A stretch of DNA of 6,174 bases from Deltaproteobacteria bacterium. Lineage in GTDB: Bacteria > Desulfobacterota > Desulfobacteria > Desulfobacterales > Desulfobacteraceae. The translations under genes were made by a program, and so were the position numbers. Below, piece after piece: positions 1 through 5,140 of the stretch. The DNA lies in contig JAFCZY010000196.1 of assembly GCA_019314105.1 (NCBI GenBank), positions 1-6,174 of the forward strand, given 5' to 3'. The number at the start of each line of letters is the position of its first letter. Positions within the stretch are counted from its first letter, which is position 1. The notes beneath the pieces were generated by a model. It did no database searches, was not told where the DNA came from, and worked only from the letters and a program-made list of their open reading frames with translations.

Positions 1-10
1 ATCATTATTG

Positions 11-1075
11 TCACGAGAAGCCACAACAATCCCTGAAAAATGGCAGTATTTTTTTTCTTTGTAGTTGTGAGGCCTTAAAACGGTTTGGATATTTTTGGTA
101 ATATTTTTTTGCACCCGGGTGAAGTGGTATCGAAATACCGGCCAATGCCGTGTCAGGCGTAATTGATGTTCCCTGTGCATGCCCTGCTTTAAGCATGGAA
201 AGGGTTTGTTCACTCCACAAGGCAGCTGTAATTTTATAGACCAGATCTTCGTCCATTTCCTTGTTAACGACCATGAGGGCATGTACTTGGATGGTAGGTG
301 TATCAGGAACACCTGAATAGACACCAGCCGATATTTTACCCGGGACCAGATATGGATGTTTTGCCTGTATCAGGGAAGCCATCCTGGGTGCTATGGGGAC
401 AAGAGAGATGCCTGTACCTAATAATTGACTGACGGCTTCCATCGGTACTCCGGCCATCATAACAAACCCCTGAAGTTCGCCGCTTACTATTTTATCATGT
501 GTAAATACCGGCTTCAGATAAACGGGTTTCAGGTCCTTTTCGGTCAGCCCGTGCGCATCAAGAACAATCCGCATAACACCCAGGGTCCCTGATCCGATCT
601 CATCGACAGATATATGCTTCCCACGAAGATCATTCACGCTTTGAATCTTTGCATCACGACGTGTGGCAATCTGGAACTTCTCAGGGTAAAGGCTTGCTAT
701 TGCTCGAACATTCCGGACTTTATCCTTCCCCTTGAATACATGCTCTGCGTGGAATGCCCAGGCAGCCACATCGGCCTGGACCAATCCGGCTTCGATGTCG
801 CCTGCTGTTATCCTCCGGACATTATCTATTGATCCGCCAGAGTTCTGGGCAACGCTGATGTATGACTGAATATTACTATTTGTAATGCCCTGTGCTATTA
901 ACTTGCCAATGGGATAATAAACCCCGGTCTGTCCACCGGTTCCTATCCGGAATAACCGTAAGTTATCAGCGCCGGAGGATGTTGTCAGAATTAAAACCAC
1001 TATACCTATAATAGGCATAACCCCCCACCAGTGGCGGGGAGATTTTCTTTTGATATTTCGATATTCATGCTTCAT
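11..1075 (-). CDS. TAXI family TRAP transporter solute-binding receptor (secreted/periplasmic)
   Basis: A 354-residue protein that should bind a small organic acid or amino-acid-like solute outside the inner membrane and pass it to a TRAP permease. The N terminus is a signal peptide: a basic stretch (residues 1-15), a hydrophobic core (about 18-32) and a likely cleavage site after SSGA at 36. The mature protein opens with the TAXI hallmark RIGTGGQTGVYYPIG (43-57). It continues with the SGGSIDNVRRI block (79-89) and DLRGKHISVDEIGSGT (149-164), matching the two-lobed TAXI fold. The start at 1075 has an AAGGA-type Shine-Dalgarno (1089-1085) nine bases upstream. No TRAP membrane subunit is visible; it could lie beyond position 1 or the receptor may be an orphan. 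The long leader carries a GEMM-I riboswitch and an intrinsic terminator, so expression is probably set by a cyclic dinucleotide. Family assignment is secure; the ligand is unknown. The C-terminal tail after HPGAKKYY is somewhat long and Cys-containing. Confidence 0.93.
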   Translation of the reverse strand: MKHEYRNIKRKSPRHWWGVMPIIGIVVLILTTSSGADNLRLFRIGTGGQTGVYYPIGKLIAQGITNSNIQSYISVAQNSGGSIDNVRRITAGDIEAGLVQADVAAWAFHAEHVFKGKDKVRNVRAIASLYPEKFQIATRRDAKIQSVNDLRGKHISVDEIGSGTLGVMRIVLDAHGLTEKDLKPVYLKPVFTHDKIVSGELQGFVMMAGVPMEAVSQLLGTGISLVPIAPRMASLIQAKHPYLVPGKISAGVYSGVPDTPTIQVHALMVVNKEMDEDLVYKITAALWSEQTLSMLKAGHAQGTSITPDTALAGISIPLHPGAKKYYQKYPNRFKASQLQRKKILPFFRDCCGFS

Positions 1076-1084
1076 AAAACTGAA

Positions 1085-1091
1085 TCCTTTT
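1085..1091 (-). promoter_or_regulatory. Ribosome binding site of the TAXI receptor gene
   Basis: Read on the minus strand, AAAAGGA ends nine bases before the ATG at 1075-1073. It lies downstream of the intrinsic terminator at 1165-1132, so only read-through transcripts would carry it. This supports control by transcription termination rather than by occlusion of the ribosome site. Confidence 0.7.
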
Positions 1092-1131
1092 CAATATTTC
1101 TTTCCCTGATAGAATATTGATCCCATCAATG

Positions 1132-1165
1132 AAAAAAGCCAGATGTTTTTTCAAAACATCTGGCT
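1132..1165 (-). terminator. Intrinsic terminator in the leader of the TAXI receptor gene
   Basis: A perfect 13-bp inverted repeat: AGCCAGATGTTTT (1165-1153 on the minus strand) pairs with AAAACATCTGGCT (1149-1137) around a 3-nt loop, with six T residues on the minus strand (1137-1132) at and beyond the end of the stem. The T tract follows the stem only on the minus strand, so it acts leftward. It sits about 57 bases before the receptor start codon, and no leftward gene lies to its right. It therefore cannot be an ordinary end-of-gene terminator here; it belongs to the leader and is the expression platform of the riboswitch just upstream. Confidence 0.88.
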
Positions 1166-1194
1166 GCATTATTTAATAATTTTAGTTTGCAGCC
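1162..1194 (-). promoter_or_regulatory. Candidate antiterminator helix of the riboswitch
   Basis: On the minus strand GGCTGCA (1194-1188), at the 3' edge of the aptamer, is exactly complementary to TGCAGCC (1168-1162), which includes the first bases of the terminator's 5' stem. A small ATTAT/ATAAT hairpin in between could bring the arms together. The 7-bp helix excludes both the base of aptamer helix P3 (GCC 1220-1218 with GGC 1194-1192) and the terminator. Inference: the ligand-bound aptamer releases the terminator, giving an OFF switch. The pairing is seen in the sequence; the direction of the switch is inferred. Confidence 0.6.
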
Positions 1195-1260
1195 CGGCTG
1201 TCTTTTACAAGACCCGTGGCATTCCGTCCCTGCCTCACAACAGGTTTAGCTTTGAAACTG
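1184..1260 (-). ncRNA. GEMM-I riboswitch aptamer (cyclic di-GMP-I class; cGAMP variant possible)
   Basis: The minus strand carries the conserved GEMM-I core. CAAAGCTAAACC (1254-1243) leads into helix P2, CCTGTT/GGCAGG (1244-1239 with 1234-1229), capped by a GTGA GNRA tetraloop. Next comes GGGACGGAATGCC (1230-1218). Helix P3 follows: GCC/GGC, CGG/CCG and GTCTT/AAGAC (1213-1209 with 1204-1200) around a GTAA loop, ending in AGCCGGGCTGC (1199-1189). AGTTT/AAACT (1259-1255 with 1188-1184) closes P1. Aligned by eye to the Vibrio cholerae Vc2 aptamer, A1223 matches the ligand-stacking A47 and G1250 matches G20. C1249-G1224 replaces the G21-C46 pair, a compensatory change. A G at position 20 leans towards c-di-GMP rather than 3',3'-cGAMP, but the alignment is manual. 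It lies about 110 bases upstream of the TAXI receptor gene, in the same orientation, and is followed by a terminator. Confidence 0.87.
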
Positions 1261-1294
1261 ATTATAATTAATCAATTTTTTTATTTTTTGTCAA
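1261..1294 (-). promoter_or_regulatory. Probable promoter of the riboswitch and TAXI receptor transcript
   Basis: A consensus -35 hexamer TTGACA lies at 1294-1289 on the minus strand, followed by an A-rich tract and then a consensus TATAAT at 1266-1261. The spacing is 22 bases, well over the usual 17. A start from TATAAT would also remove the 5' strand of aptamer helix P1 (1259-1255). A weaker -10 about 17-19 bases from TTGACA (around 1272-1264) would start transcription near 1260, just at the aptamer edge. The region is very likely the promoter; which -10 is used is unresolved. Confidence 0.55.
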
Positions 1295-1297
1295 CTA

Positions 1298-1325
1298 ATA
1301 TTACTTTGGGTGATATTACTTTGGG
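1298..1325. repeat. 13-bp direct repeat between divergent promoters
   Basis: ATATTACTTTGGG occurs twice (1298-1310 and 1313-1325) with a 15-base period. The repeat abuts the minus-strand TTGACA (1294-1289) and ends 25 bases before the plus-strand -35 box (1351). A position just upstream of a -35 suits an activator binding site for the receptor promoter, or a site shared by both promoters. It could also be a chance small tandem duplication. No regulator family is recognised from the motif. Confidence 0.6.
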
Positions 1326-1350
1326 ATTAAAAAGTTAAAAAAATACTGAC

Positions 1351-1379
1351 TTGAAAACCCTCAATTAAGTTCTTATATT
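1351..1379 (+). promoter_or_regulatory. Sigma70-type promoter of the fmdB-hemC-cobA/hemD-moaA operon
   Basis: TTGAAA (1351-1356) and TATATT (1374-1379) each match consensus at five of six positions and are separated by exactly 17 bases. Transcription would start near 1386, giving a leader of about 36 bases before the ATG at 1422. No other promoter-like pair of this quality lies in front of the operon, and the short gaps downstream suggest that this one serves all four genes. Confidence 0.68.
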
Positions 1380-1410
1380 GGTTTGTCTAAATAAACTTAG
1401 GAGTAATATT

Positions 1411-1416
1411 GAGGAA
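1411..1416 (+). promoter_or_regulatory. Ribosome binding site of the FmdB-type gene
   Basis: GAGGAA lies five bases before the ATG at 1422, an almost ideal Shine-Dalgarno. It is the strongest ribosome site in the operon; hemC and moaA have only weak ones and may depend on translational coupling. Confidence 0.75.
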
Positions 1417-1421
1417 ATAAA

Positions 1422-1661
1422 ATGCCAATCTATGAATATAAATGCAATATGTGTGGAAAAAATTTTGAGACCCTTGTGATGGGGGGATCAACACCTGAAT
1501 GCCCGTCATGTGACAGTCAGGATCTATCCCGCCTGATGTCTGCCTGCGGGTTTGTTTCAAAATCATCCGGACCTTCCGGTGAAACTCAGGTTAAATCATC
1601 TGGTTCATCCGCCTGCGGCAGTTGTTCATCTTCCAGTTGTTCTTCCTGCGGGATTGGATAG
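1422..1661 (+). CDS. FmdB family zinc-ribbon protein
   Basis: A 79-residue soluble protein. The N-terminal MPIYEYKC is the signature of the FmdB/CxxC_CxxC_SSSS regulatory-type zinc ribbon, with paired metal ligands C8-x2-C11 and C27-x2-C30 forming one zinc knuckle pair. After a Ser/Gly-rich linker, a second cysteine cluster stands at the C terminus (C65, C68, C73 and C76: CxxC-x4-CxxC), common in deltaproteobacterial members and possibly a second metal site. FmdB was named as a putative regulator near formamidase and amidase genes; the molecular role of the family is not settled, so no specific function is claimed. It is the first gene of the operon, six bases ahead of hemC, which suggests co-expression with tetrapyrrole synthesis. 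Confidence 0.88.
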   Translation: MPIYEYKCNMCGKNFETLVMGGSTPECPSCDSQDLSRLMSACGFVSKSSGPSGETQVKSSGSSACGSCSSSSCSSCGIG

Positions 1662-1667
1662 ACGTCC

Positions 1668-2633
1668 ATGAAAAAAAAAATACGCATCGGTACCAGAGGA
1701 AGTAAACTTGCCTTGTGGCAGGCCAATTTTAGAAGTAAACTTGCCTTGTGGCAGGCCAATTTTATCAAATCAGAAATCAAATCTCTTTTCCCGGATTGTG
1801 ATGTTGAACTAAATATTATCAAAACAACCGGAGACCGAATCACAGACCAACCACTTGCCATGATTGGCGGGAAAGGGCTGTTTGTGAAAGAAATCGAGAC
1901 AGCCCTCTTAAACAATGATATTGATCTTGCCGTCCACAGCATGAAAGATATGCCGGGTGAACTTCCTGAAGGTCTTGTCATTGGTGCCATCCCCAAAAGA
2001 GAGAATCCCTTTGATGTTCTCATTTCAAGGGACAAAACCCTGCTAACGGAATATAAAAAAGGGGCAAAAATCGGGACCTCAAGTCTCAGGCGAGCCTCCC
2101 AGATCAAGCATGTCCGACCAGATGTAACAATAGAATCCATCCGGGGGAATCTGGATACCCGGATCAAAAAACTGAAATCCGGTGAATATGACGCCATCGT
2201 GCTTGCAGCAGCAGGTCTTATCCGTCTGGGTCAGAAAAACGAAATTACAGAATACCTGGATGAAACCATCATGCTACCGGCGGTGGGACAAGGGGCGCTT
2301 TGTATTGAAACCAGAGAAAATGATGGTGATATTGCCTTCATCATGGAAAAACTCGACCATCTTGACACGCGGATTTGTGTAACCGGCGAGCGGGCATTTT
2401 TAAAACAAATAGAAGGCTCCTGCCATATCCCGGTGGCCTGTTTCGGGAAAATTAAAGGCAATAAAGTGGTATTAACCGCAGTTGTTGCCTCGGTTGACGG
2501 CACAAAATTAATCAAAGAACAAATTATTTCCCCGATAGATAAAGTAGAACGCCAAGGTCAGCGTCTTGCCGACCAGGTTCTTGAAAAAGGCGGGAAAAAA
2601 ATATTGGAGAGTTTGGATTCAAATGACGCATAA
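1668..2633 (+). CDS. hemC: Hydroxymethylbilane synthase (porphobilinogen deaminase), with an internal 11-residue duplication
   Basis: Cytosolic enzyme that condenses four porphobilinogens into 1-hydroxymethylbilane. Family landmarks are present: IRIGTRGSKLALWQANF at the N terminus, GGKGLFVKE, AVHSMKD with the catalytic Asp at D94 (D84 in E. coli), GTSSLRR, IRGNLDTR, LPAVGQGAL, and the dipyrromethane-anchoring cysteine C252 in EGSCHIPVA (C242 in E. coli). The length is 321 residues; removing the duplicated 11 gives the usual 310. The duplication (SKLALWQANFR followed by SKLALWQANFI, residues 12-33) falls in the first helix, which carries the conserved Ser and Gln near the cofactor, and is exact at DNA level. 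Whether the enzyme remains active is uncertain. The ATG at 1668 is six bases after the preceding stop, has only a weak Shine-Dalgarno, and is followed by a run of ten A. It overlaps the next gene by 11 bases. Confidence 0.93.
   Translation: MKKKIRIGTRGSKLALWQANFRSKLALWQANFIKSEIKSLFPDCDVELNIIKTTGDRITDQPLAMIGGKGLFVKEIETALLNNDIDLAVHSMKDMPGELPEGLVIGAIPKRENPFDVLISRDKTLLTEYKKGAKIGTSSLRRASQIKHVRPDVTIESIRGNLDTRIKKLKSGEYDAIVLAAAGLIRLGQKNEITEYLDETIMLPAVGQGALCIETRENDGDIAFIMEKLDHLDTRICVTGERAFLKQIEGSCHIPVACFGKIKGNKVVLTAVVASVDGTKLIKEQIISPIDKVERQGQRLADQVLEKGGKKILESLDSNDA
1699..1764 (+). repeat. Perfect 33-bp in-frame tandem duplication inside hemC
   Basis: The 33-base unit at 1699-1731 is repeated without a mismatch at 1732-1764; identity stops exactly at both ends (1698 differs from 1731, and 1765 from 1732). 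Because 33 is a multiple of three the frame is kept and 11 residues are added. Identity at every synonymous position means the event is recent or artefactual. Confidence 0.98.
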
Positions 2634-4152
2634 GACGGGTACCGTATATCTGATTGGCGCAGGTCCGGGTGACCCGGGCCTTTTAACCATTAAGGCAAAA
2701 GAATGCATCGAACATGCAGATGTTGTGGTCTATGATTATCTTGCATCTCCTTTTTTGCTGAACTATGCCGGAAAAGATGCTCAGATTATTTATGTAGGGA
2801 AAAAAGGCGGAGATCATACGCTTACTCAGGACAAAATCAACCTGTTGCTGGTGGAAAAAGCCCAGCAGGGGTTGAATGTGGCCCGGCTGAAAGGCGGTGA
2901 TCCGTTTGTGTTTGGTCGCGGAGGAGAGGAGGCCCAGATGCTTTTAAGCCACGGGGTGCCCTATGAAGTAATCCCGGGGGTTACCTCGGCTATTGCAGCC
3001 CCTGCCTATGCCGGTATCCCCGTCACCCACAGAGACCACACCTCATTTGTATCCTTTATTACCGGTCATGAAGATCCCACCAAAAAAGACACCCGTATGC
3101 AATGGGATGTCTATGCAAACTCCAATGCCACCCTTGTCTTCTTAATGGGGGTTAAAAACCTTGAAAATATTGTAAAAAATTTGATTAAACACGGAAAACC
3201 TTCAGACACCCCCATTGCCCTGGTCAGATGGGGAACGACTGCCAGACAACAAACAGTCACGGGAACACTTGATACTATTGTTGAACGGGTTAAAGCAGCA
3301 AATCTTAAATCCCCGGCCGTTATCATTATCGGTCATGTGGTCTCTTTAAGGGACGAACTGGCCTGGTTTGATAAAAGGCCATTATTTGGAAAAAAGATTG
3401 TAATTACCCGTGCCCGCGCCCAGGCAAGCGGCCTTGTATCAACACTTTCCAAACTTGGTGCCCAGTGTATTGAAATTCCAACCATCCAGATCATCCCTCC
3501 CGAAGACATCGGCCCGTTAAAAAAATCCATTAAGAACATACATCATTATGACTGGCTTATCTTTACCAGTGTTAATGGGGTTAACTTCTTTTTTGAGACC
3601 TTGTTTGATATGGGCAAAGACGTGAGGATATTGGGACATCTTAAATTCGCCTGTATCGGCCCTGTCACCAAAGAACGACTGAAGGATTTTGGCATTGTCA
3701 GTGATATCCTGCCGGAAACCTACAGGGCTGAAAGTGTGATTGATGCCTTCTCCTCTATTAATATAAAAAATAAAAAAGTATTGCTTCCAAGGGCAAAAAA
3801 AGCCAGAACCATCCTGCCGGAAGAATTGATAAAAATGGGGGCTCGGGTTGATGAAATTGCCGCTTATGAAACCCGGCTCAATGCCGAAAGAAAAGAAGAA
3901 TTGATTTCTCTTCTGGAAAATAATGGAATTGATGCCATCACCTTCACCAGTTCCTCCACTGTTTCCAATTTCATATCGCTGCTTGAATCAAAAGACACTA
4001 AAAAACTTCTAAAAGATGTGGCCATCGCCTCTATCGGTCCGATCACGTCTGATACAGCAAAGTCGCTTGACATTGAACCTGACATTGAAGCCAAAGACTA
4101 TACCATTCAAGGTCTTGTGGATTCTCTACTAACCTATTATGAAAGCAAATAA
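2623..4152 (+). CDS. cobA-hemD: Bifunctional uroporphyrinogen-III C-methyltransferase / uroporphyrinogen-III synthase (CobA-HemD fusion)
   Basis: A 509-residue two-domain cytosolic enzyme. The C-terminal HemD domain (about 252-505) closes hydroxymethylbilane to uroporphyrinogen III. The N-terminal CobA domain (about 7-248) methylates it twice with S-adenosylmethionine to precorrin-2. CobA motifs: VYLIGAGPGDPGLLT (8-22), the SAM-binding RLKGGDPFVFGRGGEEA with GGDP at 91-94, VIPGVTSAIAAPAYAGIP (from 116), and TGHE (147-150). HemD motifs: GKKIVITRARAQ (256-267), FTSVNG (314-319), VLLPRAKKART, and FTSSSTV (441-447). The frame stays open 19 codons upstream to an ATG at 2566, but homology begins at residue 8 from the ATG at 2623, so 2623 is chosen. 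This start overlaps the hemC stop by 11 bases and has GGAGA 12 bases upstream, suggesting translational coupling. Such fusions are usual in clostridia and deltaproteobacteria, feeding siroheme, cobalamin and siroheme-derived heme. Confidence 0.95.
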   Translation: MTHKTGTVYLIGAGPGDPGLLTIKAKECIEHADVVVYDYLASPFLLNYAGKDAQIIYVGKKGGDHTLTQDKINLLLVEKAQQGLNVARLKGGDPFVFGRGGEEAQMLLSHGVPYEVIPGVTSAIAAPAYAGIPVTHRDHTSFVSFITGHEDPTKKDTRMQWDVYANSNATLVFLMGVKNLENIVKNLIKHGKPSDTPIALVRWGTTARQQTVTGTLDTIVERVKAANLKSPAVIIIGHVVSLRDELAWFDKRPLFGKKIVITRARAQASGLVSTLSKLGAQCIEIPTIQIIPPEDIGPLKKSIKNIHHYDWLIFTSVNGVNFFFETLFDMGKDVRILGHLKFACIGPVTKERLKDFGIVSDILPETYRAESVIDAFSSINIKNKKVLLPRAKKARTILPEELIKMGARVDEIAAYETRLNAERKEELISLLENNGIDAITFTSSSTVSNFISLLESKDTKKLLKDVAIASIGPITSDTAKSLDIEPDIEAKDYTIQGLVDSLLTYYESK

Positions 4153-4155
4153 AAA

Positions 4156-5139
4156 ATGATTGCCGGTAACCGCCTCATTAATTATCTTCGCATCTCAGTG
4201 ACGGATCGATGTAACTTCAGATGCCAATATTGTATTCCCGCTTCACCTTTTACAGTAATTGAACATAAAAAAATTGCCCGGTATGAAGAACTTTTACGGG
4301 TCACACGGCTTGCCTGTGACCTTGGCATAACAAAAGTCAGGATTACCGGTGGAGAACCCTTTGTAAGAAAAAATATCTTTTCATTCCTGGAAAAATTATG
4401 TGCCATTAAACGCCTTAAAGATATTTCCATCACCACCAACGGATCTTTGCTGACCCGGGAAAAAATAAAAAAGCTGACCTCTCTTGGTATCAAACGGCTC
4501 AATTTCAGCCTGGATACCCTGGACCCTGTTAAATTTGCTCAGATCACAGGCAGGGACAGGTTCCAACAGGTTTGGGAGTCTATTCACGCCGCCCATGAAT
4601 TGGGCATCTCCCCTGTAAAAATTAATGCCGTTGTGTTACGAGGAATTAATGATGATGAAATTGAAGATCTTTCTGCCTTAACATTAAACGATCCGTTTCA
4701 CATCCGGTTCATTGAATATATGCCCATGGGCGATTCTGCCGTTGAAAAACAACAACAGATATTAACCAACGAAATTAAAGAAAAAATTGAATCCAGATTT
4801 GGAAAACTGATGCCCATCGAACGAACCGAAAATGATGGGCCTGCTAAAAAATTTCAAATTCCGGGTGCCAAAGGGATTGTGGGCTTTATCACTCCGATCA
4901 GCTCTCATTTTTGCAGCGAATGCAACCGGCTACGCCTGACATCACGGGGAACGCTGCGCCCCTGCCTTTTAAACAACTATGAAAAAGATATTCTAAATCC
5001 ACTTCGAAATGGTGCATCTGATACTGAATTAAAAGATATTATTCTATCTGCACTGACAAAAAAGCCATCCTTTCACGGCCTAACGGATCAGCCCTTCAGA
5101 AACATCCCCATCAGCCACATGACATCTATTGGCGGATAA
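4156..5139 (+). CDS. moaA: GTP 3',8-cyclase MoaA (molybdenum cofactor biosynthesis)
   Basis: A 327-residue radical-SAM enzyme that starts molybdopterin synthesis by converting GTP to 3',8-cyclo-7,8-dihydro-GTP, which MoaC then turns into cyclic pyranopterin monophosphate. LRISVTDRCNFRCQYC (11-26) holds the radical-SAM cluster ligands C19, C23 and C26. ITGGEPF is the SAM-contact GGEP motif. The C-terminal GTP-binding cluster uses C253, C256 and C270 in CSECNRLRLTSRGTLRPC, with the conserved Arg pair 258/260. The protein ends in the family's Gly-Gly tail (SIGG), which is needed for activity in MoaA. Length is normal and no key residue is missing. The ATG at 4156 lies three bases after the cobA-hemD stop with only a weak GAAAG ribosome site, so translation is probably coupled. 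The siroheme-derived heme radical-SAM proteins AhbC/AhbD were considered, but the double cluster and GG terminus identify MoaA. No other moa or moe gene is visible. Confidence 0.96.
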   Translation: MIAGNRLINYLRISVTDRCNFRCQYCIPASPFTVIEHKKIARYEELLRVTRLACDLGITKVRITGGEPFVRKNIFSFLEKLCAIKRLKDISITTNGSLLTREKIKKLTSLGIKRLNFSLDTLDPVKFAQITGRDRFQQVWESIHAAHELGISPVKINAVVLRGINDDEIEDLSALTLNDPFHIRFIEYMPMGDSAVEKQQQILTNEIKEKIESRFGKLMPIERTENDGPAKKFQIPGAKGIVGFITPISSHFCSECNRLRLTSRGTLRPCLLNNYEKDILNPLRNGASDTELKDIILSALTKKPSFHGLTDQPFRNIPISHMTSIGG

Positions 5140-5140
5140 A

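Noticed and set aside
614..832. 72-residue plus-strand open frame within the TAXI receptor gene
   Set aside because: It is antisense to a clearly conserved receptor gene and shows no domain.
1132..1165. The hairpin as a plus-strand or bidirectional terminator
   Set aside because: On the plus strand the stem is followed by GCATTATTTAA rather than a T run, and no rightward gene ends nearby; the T tract exists only in the leftward direction.
1386..1421. A riboswitch (for example cobalamin) in the leader of the tetrapyrrole operon
   Set aside because: The leader from the predicted start to the ATG is only about 36 bases and AT-rich, with no conserved aptamer motif.
1586..2197. 203-residue minus-strand open frame opposite fmdB and hemC
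   Set aside because: It is the antisense shadow of hemC: low-complexity composition, no recognisable domain, and the 33-bp repeat simply appears in it too.
2566..2622. Upstream ATG at 2566 as the start of cobA-hemD (528 residues)
   Set aside because: It would overlap hemC by 68 bases and add 19 residues unlike any CobA N terminus; the ATG at 2623 sits right before the conserved VYLIGAGPG motif and has GGAGA upstream.
3864..4094. Minus-strand open frames inside cobA-hemD and moaA
   Set aside because: They lie wholly opposite well-conserved coding sequence and have no family resemblance or ribosome site.
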